A stretch of DNA of 64,000 nucleotides, taken from the NCBI RefSeq assembly GCF_014641615.1, contig NZ_BMIB01000005.1:510150-574149 (forward strand). The letters run 5' to 3'. The stretch's first letter is position 1. Every line of letters starts with the position of its first letter. A program made the position numbers and the translations under genes. This DNA comes from Filimonas zeae. Its GTDB lineage: Bacteria > Bacteroidota > Bacteroidia > Chitinophagales > Chitinophagaceae. Shown here in pieces: positions 8,946-17,555 of the stretch. Under the pieces are notes generated by a model. It saw only the letters and a program-made list of their open reading frames with translations, had not been told where the DNA came from and ran no database searches.

Positions 8946-10007
8946 CTATCCTTTATCCGGATGCATTAAACTAGAATAGAAGAAACGAATACAAATAAAG
9001 CCCGCAGTAAAAAAAACAGCAATAAACCCGCCTAATATCATCCACATAAGCTTGCTTCTTTTAACCACTTTCAGAGGAATGGCAGGTTCGTCAATCACCT
9101 GAACCAAAGGCGTTTCCTTTTGCAAAGAAATTTTAGCAATTTCAAGATTTTTAACAACCTCTCCATAAGCTACACCTAAGACCTGAATCTGAATCTGACT
9201 TTTTTGAAGAGGCGTTCGGTTAACCTGGAGAGCCGTATTTAAGTTGAATGTCTGATCAGTAATCATTGCTGCAGAAGTAACAGCAGTTCCCAATATATTT
9301 CTCAAACTGTCAGCTTCTTTCTGAAGCATCGCTAAATTGTCCTTCGCCGTTTTGGTTTTTGTTTCAACATAAAACCTTGTGGCCTCATTTACCAGGTTAC
9401 GGGTAAACAATACAGAGAAAATTTCACTCGACGTAGTAGTTGTTACACTATAGAAACTTAACTTCTTATCAAGCTTGTCAATGTCAAGATATTTCTTTAA
9501 GATATATGCATGCAACTCTCTGAACAGGCTATCCTGCACAGGTTTAAGTTCTGACTCCGACAACGGGAAAGGCAGGTAAGCCTTTATCCTGTCACTCTTC
9601 TTCCACTTTTGTTCAAATCCGGATTCACGCGTAATGACATTTATTAATATATCGGACCTATCAGGCAACAATTGGAATAATGCACGTTTTACATTTCGTC
9701 TGGACTTTAATAGCTCTACAATATTGTCCCCCTCAAAAGCATTATCGCCAGATGAATTCCCAAGATCCAACCCAAACTGACCAGCCAACCCAACGAGGCT
9801 ATTTGTATTTCCAGAACCAGACAATACAAAACTTAATTCGCCTTTATATTTATCCTTCCCCAGAAAAGCCCCCACAATGCCCAAAGCTCCACCTGCCAGA
9901 CAGGCAAAGAAAAAAATCAACTTTTGAGTCTTCAGGTATTTGAAAAGCGTTGCTATTCTATGAACCAAATCTTTCAAAGAAATTTCATCACTGTTATTCG
10001 ACGACAT
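8946..10007 (-). CDS. Wzz-like chain length determinant protein
   Basis: The 353-residue protein has the usual Wzz topology: a cytoplasmic N-terminal tail, a first membrane helix at about 30-50, a large mostly helical periplasmic domain with coiled-coil propensity, and a second membrane helix near 322-343. The VQVIDEPAIPLKVVKRSK segment before the last helix matches the proline-rich motif of the family. It lacks any C-terminal tyrosine-kinase domain, so it is Wzz-like rather than a full Wzc. It follows the export protein gene by 9 bp and should modulate polymer length with Wzy and the exporter. Confidence 0.85.
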   Translation of the reverse strand: MSSNNSDEISLKDLVHRIATLFKYLKTQKLIFFFACLAGGALGIVGAFLGKDKYKGELSFVLSGSGNTNSLVGLAGQFGLDLGNSSGDNAFEGDNIVELLKSRRNVKRALFQLLPDRSDILINVITRESGFEQKWKKSDRIKAYLPFPLSESELKPVQDSLFRELHAYILKKYLDIDKLDKKLSFYSVTTTTSSEIFSVLFTRNLVNEATRFYVETKTKTAKDNLAMLQKEADSLRNILGTAVTSAAMITDQTFNLNTALQVNRTPLQKSQIQIQVLGVAYGEVVKNLEIAKISLQKETPLVQVIDEPAIPLKVVKRSKLMWMILGGFIAVFFTAGFICIRFFYSSLMHPDKG

Positions 10008-10016
10008 AAATTCCTG

Positions 10017-12452
10017 CTATTTAGTTACGTTAATTATAGCAATAATAACTCCGGCGAGTGAGGCCAACACGCTGGCAAAACCGATTATTTCACCACTAGA
10101 TCTATGCAGTTTGGGTATTTTCTTAGGTACCACCACCTCTGCGCCAGGTTTAACTTCGGGATAATTTTTAAAGAAAAGAAAATTCCGTGTGCTGGAAGCT
10201 CTCCCGTTTGCATACAAGACATAAATTTTCCTTTTAAGAGCATCCTGAGATACTCCCCCCGCTGCCAGCAGGTAATCTTTTACTTTGAACCTTCCTGTAA
10301 ATGGTATCTGAGTAGGCATCAACACTCCGCCACTTATTCTAACCTGAGCGTCAAATTTAGGAATATAGATTTCGTCGCTGGCTCTTACTACAAGGTCGCT
10401 AACAGACCCCGGTTCCCTTAAAATAGTCTGAATGTCTAACGGAATCTGATCATACTGTCTTTCAATATCTTCAAGCACTATAGACGATGAATCAGCAATA
10501 TTCTCCTGTAGCCTGCTAACTCTCTCCTTCTTAAGTCTTGCTTCTTTTTCATCCAAAAAACGACGTAAGTAAGCCCCTTCAATATATGCCTCAGGAGTAA
10601 AACCGCCCGCACGCTTTATCAAATCGCTGACCCTTTCTGATCTGCGGGATACAACATAGGGACCAGGATATTGAACCTGCCCTGAAAGATTTACAGAAGC
10701 GAGAGGCTGATATCCCGGTTTACGTCGTATTGTAACAACATCAAAGGGCATAAGCCGGATGTTGTTTTCCATATTCGACAACTCTTGCGAATTAGTAACT
10801 TCTATCACTTCACTTGAACGTTCGTCAAAAGCTGTCAAAGTATCTCTTATCAGCATCCTTGATATCTCAATTTTTTGAGGCTTAGCCGCATCCGTAAATC
10901 CTCCGGCCAACATAACCAGATCTTTCAAAGAAAGGCTGTCTATGTACAAATAGTCACCAGGCACCCGAATTTCCCCCTGAATGGAAACTTTATGCTCGTT
11001 GCGCAAATCAAAAATTGAAGTGATTACTAATTCATCATCTCTTTGAAGAACAATATTGTCGCTTCCCTTATCCAGCACGCTTTGTACATTGAATGTGATA
11101 ATCTCCTTGGTAAGATCATTTCTTAGTCTGATAAGTTGAGCCCGGGCAGTAAAGGCATCCTGTTTTAAACCATCAGCCTTACTTATAAGTTCAGCAATGG
11201 TCATTCCATGAGTTAATTCGTAATATCCAGGCCTGAATACCGCCCCTGATATATTAACCCTGTTTTGAAACTTGTCTAATATGGCTGCAACAGTTATAAC
11301 ATCGCCAGACCGCGGTAAATAGGATGAATACTGCTGCGCCGATAAGTCTATTATTCGTTTGTCATTTTCTGTTAACTGAATCAACTTTACTGAACTTTTA
11401 TATGCAGTATCTGTAAATCCGGAAGCAAAATTTAATAAAGCTGAAAAATTCTCATTGTCCAGTAACTCAAATATTCCGGATCGTTTTACTTGTCCACGTA
11501 TTTCCACACGCTTTCTATAGGCAGGAATTCGTATTACATCATTATCTCTTAGCCTGACGTTGTCCTTTTGGCTGCCTTTTGCCAAAAAACTGTACAGATC
11601 AATCACTCTTTCAACTTTACCCTCACGAATCAATTCAATTTCCCTGAAACTGCCAATAGCAGAAGGCCCACCTGCCATATACAGAGCATTAAAAGTTGTA
11701 GAAAGAGAAGACAATATATAATTACCCGGTTTATTAGCGCCAATTACGGTAATATGTATGCTACGTATTTTATTACCAAGGGTAACCGACAATTTAGAAC
11801 CTCCTGTTTTGAGAGTAGGATAGGCTGCTGCTGACATTGCTGCCCGTATACGCGACGTTGCAGCCTCAATAGTTGAACCCGCAATCTTTAAGAGCCCTAC
11901 ATTGGGTATATTAATAACTCCCTCTGCACTTACTGCTACTGAAGTGCTCATTTCCTGTACTCCATATATGGCAAGTTGCAGCTCATCTCCAGGCCCCAAT
12001 TCATAGTTAACGGGAGTTGCAATCTGATAGTTTGCCTTAAAATCGAGAGACTCATTATTAAATAATTCAGCTCCAAAAATATCCGGATTAATCACCGGAC
12101 TTCTTTTTCTGTCAGGTTCACTAACTGGCATATTGTTATCAACTCTTGTCTCAACGCTTTCTCCGGCTATCGTGTTATTTCCAAGCTTAGTTGCGCCCAG
12201 AATTTGTACACGCTGCTTCAGTTTTGCAATTTCGGAAGCCTGCATTCCTTTACTCAATGCAAGCTGCTCTGCCTGTCCCAATGTCAATCCTGAGGACTGA
12301 AGCTGATTATTAAATTTTACAATGTCTGCATCCGACAGCTGATCAACCTTCAACTGGGATAAATCGGTTCCTTTAAACAAATCCTGCGCGTTACAGAAGC
12401 CGCCGGTAATAGCAACAGCAAACAGCAACGCAAAACGCAACCATTTTTTCAT
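10017..12452 (-). CDS. Wza-like polysaccharide export protein with multiple SLBB domains
   Basis: This 811-residue protein starts with a signal peptide (about 1-22, ending CNAQ). A helical stretch follows, then a Poly_export domain marked by GPGDELQL (153-160), and then a series of SLBB beta-grasp repeats recognisable by recurring G-x-V/I-x-x-P-G units (for example VKRSGIFEL, AVFRPGYYEL, EIRVPGDYLY, VQYPGPYVV). A final hydrophobic helix near 789-806 may cross the outer membrane. Such proteins form the outer-membrane export channel for capsule or exopolysaccharide. It is longer than E. coli Wza (about 380 residues) because of the extra SLBB repeats, as is common in Bacteroidota. It is the first gene of the operon. 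Confidence 0.92.
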   Translation of the reverse strand: MKKWLRFALLFAVAITGGFCNAQDLFKGTDLSQLKVDQLSDADIVKFNNQLQSSGLTLGQAEQLALSKGMQASEIAKLKQRVQILGATKLGNNTIAGESVETRVDNNMPVSEPDRKRSPVINPDIFGAELFNNESLDFKANYQIATPVNYELGPGDELQLAIYGVQEMSTSVAVSAEGVINIPNVGLLKIAGSTIEAATSRIRAAMSAAAYPTLKTGGSKLSVTLGNKIRSIHITVIGANKPGNYILSSLSTTFNALYMAGGPSAIGSFREIELIREGKVERVIDLYSFLAKGSQKDNVRLRDNDVIRIPAYRKRVEIRGQVKRSGIFELLDNENFSALLNFASGFTDTAYKSSVKLIQLTENDKRIIDLSAQQYSSYLPRSGDVITVAAILDKFQNRVNISGAVFRPGYYELTHGMTIAELISKADGLKQDAFTARAQLIRLRNDLTKEIITFNVQSVLDKGSDNIVLQRDDELVITSIFDLRNEHKVSIQGEIRVPGDYLYIDSLSLKDLVMLAGGFTDAAKPQKIEISRMLIRDTLTAFDERSSEVIEVTNSQELSNMENNIRLMPFDVVTIRRKPGYQPLASVNLSGQVQYPGPYVVSRRSERVSDLIKRAGGFTPEAYIEGAYLRRFLDEKEARLKKERVSRLQENIADSSSIVLEDIERQYDQIPLDIQTILREPGSVSDLVVRASDEIYIPKFDAQVRISGGVLMPTQIPFTGRFKVKDYLLAAGGVSQDALKRKIYVLYANGRASSTRNFLFFKNYPEVKPGAEVVVPKKIPKLHRSSGEIIGFASVLASLAGVIIAIINVTK

Positions 12453-12628
12453 GAAAGTGTAAAATTGAAATTATTTGGATAACTAAAACTTTAGCATATA
12501 AAGTTCCAGGCATAGCTCCGCTTCCTCAGTCACAACTTTAGAAAAGGCTGACTGAATTCTCAAACTATAGTATCCAATGAAGCGGTACTTTTCAGTGGGG
12601 GGATATGGATAGAGTTTTGAAAACGCGG

Positions 12629-12636
12629 CAAATATA
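12629..12636 (-). promoter_or_regulatory. Candidate -7 element of the polysaccharide operon
   Basis: On the minus strand this octamer reads TATATTTG, an exact match to the Bacteroidota -7 consensus TAnnTTTG. It sits about 175 bp upstream of the wza-like start. No good TTTG -33 element is visible at the expected distance, so support is partial. Confidence 0.35.
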
Positions 12637-12670
12637 GGGATTTTGGTATCTTGTCAGCAGAAAGTATATT

Positions 12671-13810
12671 ATGAGTAACCGCTATTATTCACTTGACGTA
12701 TTCAGAGGGGCAACCGTTGCATTAATGGTTTTAGTCAACAATCCGGGCTCATGGACAAACATATATCCTCCTCTCGAACATGCTTCCTGGCATGGCTGTA
12801 CCCCCACAGATCTGGTTTTTCCCTTTTTCCTTTTTGCAGTAGGGAACTCAATTGCATTTGTAATGCAACGCTATGAAAAGTCAGAAAGCAAGGTTTTTCT
12901 GAAAAAAGTCATCAAAAGAGCTGCACTAATCTTCATAATAGGTCTCTTGCTTAACTGGAGTCCTTTTATAAGGTGGGAAGACAATAGTCTGATAGCGAAA
13001 AAATGGGAGACTGTCAGAATTATGGGAGTACTTCAGCGGATTGCAATATGCTACTTATTTGCATCATTATCAGCCTTTTACCTTAACATAAGGCAAATCT
13101 TTATCCTCTGCATTGTGACTTTGGCAAGCTACTGGTTGCTGTGTATATGGGCCTCTCCCAATGACCCCTTCAGCATTCAGGGATACTTCGGTACACACTG
13201 GGACAAAATGATATTGGGAGTAAATCACATGTACAAAGGAGAAGGTCAGCCATTTGACCCGGAAGGCCTCGTCAGCACACTACCTGCAATTGTACAGATT
13301 CTCTTTGGCTACCTTGCGGGCTACTATATCCGTCAAAAAGGTAAACACCCCAGGTTCCTGCCTTATCTGCTGCTGACCGCATTCGTGTTTATCTCCGCCG
13401 GATTACTCTGGCATAGCATTTTCCCTATTAATAAGAAAATCTGGAGCAGCAGCTACGTTCTGTATTCAACAGGATTCGCCCTGCTTTTTCTCTCGCTTCT
13501 GATCTTTCTGTTTGAGAAAAAAGGCAAGGGGGCTTACTTTTTTAGCGTTTTTGGAAAAAATGCTTTGTTTGTATTTATACTAAGCGGGCTTTTGCCAAGA
13601 CTTCTGGGCCTGATCAGGATTCCCAACAATAGCATTGCATCTTCAGGCTCCACATACTCTACTCCCTTCTCATGGTTTTATACAAAGGTATGCACAGCAA
13701 TTTTTGAAAACCTCCGTAGTGCTTCGTTGCTCTATGCAGTAATTATGGTTGTTTTTTATTGGCTGATAGCTTATGTGCTGGACAAAAAGAAAATTTACAT
13801 CAAGGTTTAA
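12671..13810 (+). CDS. Membrane acyltransferase, NagX/HGSNAT-like (DUF5009 type)
   Basis: The 379-residue protein opens RYYSLDVFRGATVALMVLVNNPGSW, followed by TDLVFPFFLFAVG. This start is typical of heparan-alpha-glucosaminide N-acetyltransferase-like and DUF5009/NagX membrane proteins. About ten hydrophobic helices follow, with the conserved LGVNHMYKGEGQPFDPEG loop near 178-197, GLVSTLPAIVQILFGYLAGYY after it, and GKNALFVFILS in the C-terminal half. Related proteins move acetyl groups across the membrane onto amino sugars. It is divergent from the polysaccharide operon and 36 bp from the next gene on its own strand, so it may acetylate the polymer or act in amino-sugar recycling. Substrate unknown. 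Confidence 0.78.
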   Translation: MSNRYYSLDVFRGATVALMVLVNNPGSWTNIYPPLEHASWHGCTPTDLVFPFFLFAVGNSIAFVMQRYEKSESKVFLKKVIKRAALIFIIGLLLNWSPFIRWEDNSLIAKKWETVRIMGVLQRIAICYLFASLSAFYLNIRQIFILCIVTLASYWLLCIWASPNDPFSIQGYFGTHWDKMILGVNHMYKGEGQPFDPEGLVSTLPAIVQILFGYLAGYYIRQKGKHPRFLPYLLLTAFVFISAGLLWHSIFPINKKIWSSSYVLYSTGFALLFLSLLIFLFEKKGKGAYFFSVFGKNALFVFILSGLLPRLLGLIRIPNNSIASSGSTYSTPFSWFYTKVCTAIFENLRSASLLYAVIMVVFYWLIAYVLDKKKIYIKV

Positions 13811-13846
13811 TTTATCTTCGTCGCTGTCGGAAAACTGATATTTTTT

Positions 13847-15538
13847 ATGCAAAAAACAAGGGGCGCAATCTTATCTTTAGTATTTATTTCAGCATTTTTT
13901 TATTCAAAAGCACAATCAGACAATATTTCTTTTGGCACAAAGCAATATCAGTTGCTTGACAGGCTTGATATAAAGTTGAAAAACGACCCTGTTATAAGTT
14001 TTACTACCATCAAACCCTACAACCGTCAAAAGATAACTGCCCGGATAGAACTTCTGGATTCTTTAAAACAAGCGGGTGCCCTTACTACCCCTTTGTCCCG
14101 GGTGGATTATTACAATATGAAGCGTCTTCTTCTGGACAACTCAGAATGGACCTCTTCAAATCTGGACTCCTTTGCACTAAAACGTCCTGTTTTTAAAGTA
14201 TTTTACAAAACACCCGGGAGTATGTATGCAATCAATACCCCGGATTTCATTTTACGGGTGGATCCATTGTTAAACCTTCAGTATGGTAGCGCTAATGATG
14301 GTACAGGAAATATTTATGTTAATACAAGGGGGCTCAGAGTTAGAGGATCAATTGGTAAAAAGGTGGGATTTTATACTGTGGTAAGTGATAACCAGGAAAA
14401 GAGTCCGCTGTATGTAAGGAACTATACAAATAAATACTACGCAGTTCCAGGCGAAGGTTTTTTCAAGGATTTTAAAGATGGCGGCGTTGACTATTTTGGT
14501 ACAGCAGGGGGAATATCATTTAACCTGTCTAAATATTTCGACTTTCAGCTAGCTTACGACAAACTATTTATTGGGAACGGATATCGAAGCTTGTTTTTAA
14601 GCAATACTTCTGCCAACTATGCATTTGCGAGATTAAATCTGCGTTTATCAAAATTCAATTATGAAACCGTAATAGCGCAAACAGTGGGCCGGTTCAGAAC
14701 CACTGCCTTTGTAGAAAGACCAACGAACTTTATGCTTCTTCACCATCTCAGCATGCAGGTTTCTAAATGGTTAAACGTAGGGTTATATGAAAATGTTATA
14801 GAGACAGGAGAATCAGGGCTTAAGTTCAGCTACATTAATCCCGTGATACTGTACAGCACTATTGATAAGCAATTAGGCTCTACAGGCAAATCAAGTATAG
14901 GCCTTGACTTCAAGGCCAACCCCGCCAAAAACATACAATTTTACGGGCAACTTCTTATAAATGAGTTTGTTACCGAGGAAATTTTACGTTATAGCCGCGG
15001 AAGCTGGAAAAACAAACAAGCTGCCCAACTTGGATTCAAGTATATCGATGCCTTTAAAATTAACAATCTGGACATTCAACTGGAAGGAAACTGGATTCGT
15101 CCATACACTTATATGGATAGGGACAGCATCACTAACTTTATGCATTACAACCAGCCGCTGGCCCATCCGATGGGCGCAAACCTGAAAGAATTTCTGGCAA
15201 TTGTAAAAGCTCAGCCTTTACCCAGATTATACCTGCAGGGAAAACTGATTTATTATTTACAGGGCCTGGATTCTGCCGGCCTGAATTTTGGAGGAGATTT
15301 GCAAAAAGGATATGAATACAATCGTCCGTCAGAGTACGGATTATTTGTTGGTTCAGGCGTACCCGCTAAATGTTTAATGCTCGGCTTTAACGCATCTTAC
15401 GAGCTGTTCGAAAACATGTTTCTGGACTTCAATTCAACATACCGAAATTATAATATTAGAAATCAACCTAAATCCAATGTCTTCTTTTACTCTATTGGCT
15501 TACGTATCAATCTTCAACGTAGAGACTTTGACTTTTAG
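13847..15538 (+). CDS. Outer-membrane beta-barrel, Wzi/capsule-assembly-like
   Basis: This 563-residue protein has a signal peptide (about 1-22, ending SKAQ). An N-terminal domain rich in short helices and charged residues follows, then a long region of alternating hydrophobic/aromatic strands that finishes with an amphipathic strand ending in Phe (GLRINLQRRDFDF), the hallmark of an outer-membrane barrel. Its size and a GRFRTTAFV-like strand fit the Cap_assemb_Wzi family, which in E. coli anchors capsule at the surface. Position beside the capsule export operon and just before a WecA-like gene supports that role. Without a profile search the Wzi assignment is tentative; outer-membrane location is well supported. 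Confidence 0.62.
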   Translation: MQKTRGAILSLVFISAFFYSKAQSDNISFGTKQYQLLDRLDIKLKNDPVISFTTIKPYNRQKITARIELLDSLKQAGALTTPLSRVDYYNMKRLLLDNSEWTSSNLDSFALKRPVFKVFYKTPGSMYAINTPDFILRVDPLLNLQYGSANDGTGNIYVNTRGLRVRGSIGKKVGFYTVVSDNQEKSPLYVRNYTNKYYAVPGEGFFKDFKDGGVDYFGTAGGISFNLSKYFDFQLAYDKLFIGNGYRSLFLSNTSANYAFARLNLRLSKFNYETVIAQTVGRFRTTAFVERPTNFMLLHHLSMQVSKWLNVGLYENVIETGESGLKFSYINPVILYSTIDKQLGSTGKSSIGLDFKANPAKNIQFYGQLLINEFVTEEILRYSRGSWKNKQAAQLGFKYIDAFKINNLDIQLEGNWIRPYTYMDRDSITNFMHYNQPLAHPMGANLKEFLAIVKAQPLPRLYLQGKLIYYLQGLDSAGLNFGGDLQKGYEYNRPSEYGLFVGSGVPAKCLMLGFNASYELFENMFLDFNSTYRNYNIRNQPKSNVFFYSIGLRINLQRRDFDF

Positions 15539-15633
15539 GGTCAATTTTGGTTTTTAATCTAAATACTGTAGATTGCACCCGAATTGTCCCCCCCATTGGA
15601 TCATTTTCTTGACAAAAATTAAAACGCCACTGC

Positions 15634-16794
15634 ATGGAGCAGCTAATCATTGGAGGGGTAATTGCATTTTTGGTAACATTTTATGCCATTCCTGTAGTAA
15701 TACAAGTGGCGGAGCAAAAGAAGCTGTTTGATGTTCCGGATGAAAGGAAAGTGCATAAGGTTCCTATTCCTTCTCTCGGGGGATTGGCGATGTTTGCTGG
15801 ATTAATGATTAGTTTACTTTTGACTGCCGTATTAAATCACAGCTCCACCTTTCAATATTACATTGCCACATTTGTAATAATCTTTTTCCTTGGTATAAAG
15901 GACGATATAGTTATCCTTACTCCTATAAAAAAGTTTGTAGGCCAATTATTGGTTGCTGCTATTCTTTGCTTCAAAGGCGGCATTTTACTCACCAGCATGC
16001 ACGGTTTTCTGGGTATCGGTCAACTTGATCCTACAGCCAGTTATCTGCTTACTTTCTTCACAGTCATCGTTGTCATTAATGCATTCAACCTGATCGACGG
16101 TGTAGATGGTTTGGCAGGAAGCTTAGGCTTGATTACCTGCGTTGTATTTGGCACCTACTTTTTCCTTGCGGGAGATTTATTGCATGCTTTGCTGAGCTTC
16201 GCAATGGTAGGCAGTATCATAGCCTTCCTTATATATAATTACAATCCCGCTAAAATATTCATGGGAGATACAGGCAGCATGCTGCTAGGCCTGGTTAATG
16301 TTATACTTACTGTTCACTTTATAGAAACCGCCCCCACAGCAAAAACTTATCCTATATATTCATCGCCTGCAATTGGCTTTAGCATATTACTTCTTCCTCT
16401 GATGGATACCTTAAGAGTATTTGGAATCAGAATACTAAACCGCCGTTCACCGTTTAGCCCAGACCGCAACCATCTTCACCACATCCTGTTGGAACGTGGT
16501 ATGGGTCATAAATCAATAGCAATCTCTATAGCTTTAGCCAGCATTATTCCTATAATTATTTGCTTCACTTTCCAGAGATATGGCAACACCCTTCTGATAT
16601 TGTCTCTGATTAGCTTTTTCTTCCTGGGGGTGCTATTATTGAAAGTGATTAAGCCTAAGAGAATCAGAATGCAGGTTGTAAAAACATTTCCAAAAGAGAA
16701 CGTTTCCTCTCCCAAAGAAAGTCATGCAGCAAGCATCAAATTAGTGCCTCTATACGTATCAGAGGGAGAGCCTGCTTTAGCAGAAGAAGATTAG
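15634..16794 (+). CDS. WecA/MraY-type undecaprenyl-phosphate sugar-1-phosphate transferase
   Basis: The 386-residue polytopic protein carries the family's catalytic signatures: GIKDD (D90-D91), NLIDGVDGL (152-160), FMGDTGSM, and the RNHLHH cytosolic loop after residue 270. These enzymes transfer HexNAc-1-phosphate from a UDP-sugar to undecaprenyl phosphate, the first committed step for O-antigen, capsule or enterobacterial common antigen-type polymers. The last 50 residues form a charged tail. It lies at the edge of the first polysaccharide locus and could initiate its repeat unit, whereas the second locus has its own WcaJ-type initiator at 47672. UDP-GlcNAc use is likely but not shown by sequence. 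Confidence 0.9.
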   Translation: MEQLIIGGVIAFLVTFYAIPVVIQVAEQKKLFDVPDERKVHKVPIPSLGGLAMFAGLMISLLLTAVLNHSSTFQYYIATFVIIFFLGIKDDIVILTPIKKFVGQLLVAAILCFKGGILLTSMHGFLGIGQLDPTASYLLTFFTVIVVINAFNLIDGVDGLAGSLGLITCVVFGTYFFLAGDLLHALLSFAMVGSIIAFLIYNYNPAKIFMGDTGSMLLGLVNVILTVHFIETAPTAKTYPIYSSPAIGFSILLLPLMDTLRVFGIRILNRRSPFSPDRNHLHHILLERGMGHKSIAISIALASIIPIIICFTFQRYGNTLLILSLISFFFLGVLLLKVIKPKRIRMQVVKTFPKENVSSPKESHAASIKLVPLYVSEGEPALAEED

Positions 16795-16817
16795 TAGTAA
16801 ACAACTCATTATAAGTA

Positions 16818-16861
16818 AAGCCGGGCACATTTCCTTTATTCAGGAAAAAGTATCCCGGCTT
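16818..16861. terminator. Inverted repeat between convergent genes
   Basis: AAGCCGGG (16818-16825) pairs with CCCGGCTT (16854-16861), with inner TTTCCT/AGGAAA complementarity. It lies between two converging genes and overlaps the last codons of the minus-strand one. No clear T-run follows on either strand, so terminator function is uncertain. Confidence 0.35.
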
Positions 16862-17555
16862 CATTTATGCTCTCAGGTTTGCCCACATCAAGAAATCTAC
16901 TGCCTGAGTGGTCGTAAGAATAAATATCCTGCCCGGCTGCCAATGCCAGATACACATCTACCATAGAAAATTTCCCGGTTTGTTTTACAAGATCAAATAA
17001 ACCGGTACTAATCAGGTGGATTCCACTAAAAGCTTTCCTTATAGTAGTTGTTTCCATGCGTGCCATTTTCCTCGCTCCGGTTTGAACATTCTCCCATCCG
17101 CACAAAACCTGCAAATTATTAAATAAAAAGTAACGGCTGGTAGTACGATCGCTGGTAGCCAATGTAGCAATACCTCCCTGCTCTTTATGAAATCTGATCA
17201 TGTCAGATAAATTCATATCAGTAAGCACATCCGCATTCATCACAACAAAGCTTTCTTCTCCTGAAAAATACCAGCCTGCTTTCAGCAATCCGCCTCCTGT
17301 TTCCAGTACCTCATCGCTTTCATCTGATATTTCAATCTTACTACCCCAACCACTGCTACTTTCAATAGCAGTAATGATCTGCTCTGCAAAATGATGCACA
17401 TTTACAATCACATCATAAATACCATGCAACTGGAGATATTCAATATTTCTTTGTAACAGCGATTTGCCATTTACTATCGCCAATGCCTTCGGATGAAAAT
17501 CTGTCCACGGCTTTAGCCTGGTACCCAGCCCCGCCGCAAAAATCATTGCTTTCAT
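16836..17555 (-). CDS. MurU-like sugar-1-phosphate nucleotidyltransferase
   Basis: The 239-residue protein begins with the nucleotidyltransferase signature AAGLGTRLKP (7-16) and PKA (22-24), continues with VNVHHFAEQI, and has a VVMNADVL metal-binding strand. Size and motifs fit MurU, which converts N-acetylmuramate-1-phosphate to UDP-MurNAc in the fosfomycin-resistant cell-wall recycling route of pseudomonads and Tannerella. Its start overlaps the stop of the upstream AmgK-like gene by 4 bp, the same pairing as amgK-murU elsewhere. RmlA/GlmU-like alternatives are less likely because there is no C-terminal acyltransferase domain and the protein is short. Confidence 0.82.
   Translation of the reverse strand: MKAMIFAAGLGTRLKPWTDFHPKALAIVNGKSLLQRNIEYLQLHGIYDVIVNVHHFAEQIITAIESSSGWGSKIEISDESDEVLETGGGLLKAGWYFSGEESFVVMNADVLTDMNLSDMIRFHKEQGGIATLATSDRTTSRYFLFNNLQVLCGWENVQTGARKMARMETTTIRKAFSGIHLISTGLFDLVKQTGKFSMVDVYLALAAGQDIYSYDHSGSRFLDVGKPESINEAGILFPE

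Noticed and set aside
8946..10007. Full Wzc-type tyrosine kinase
   Set aside because: The protein ends shortly after the second membrane helix; no Walker motifs or tyrosine-rich tail.
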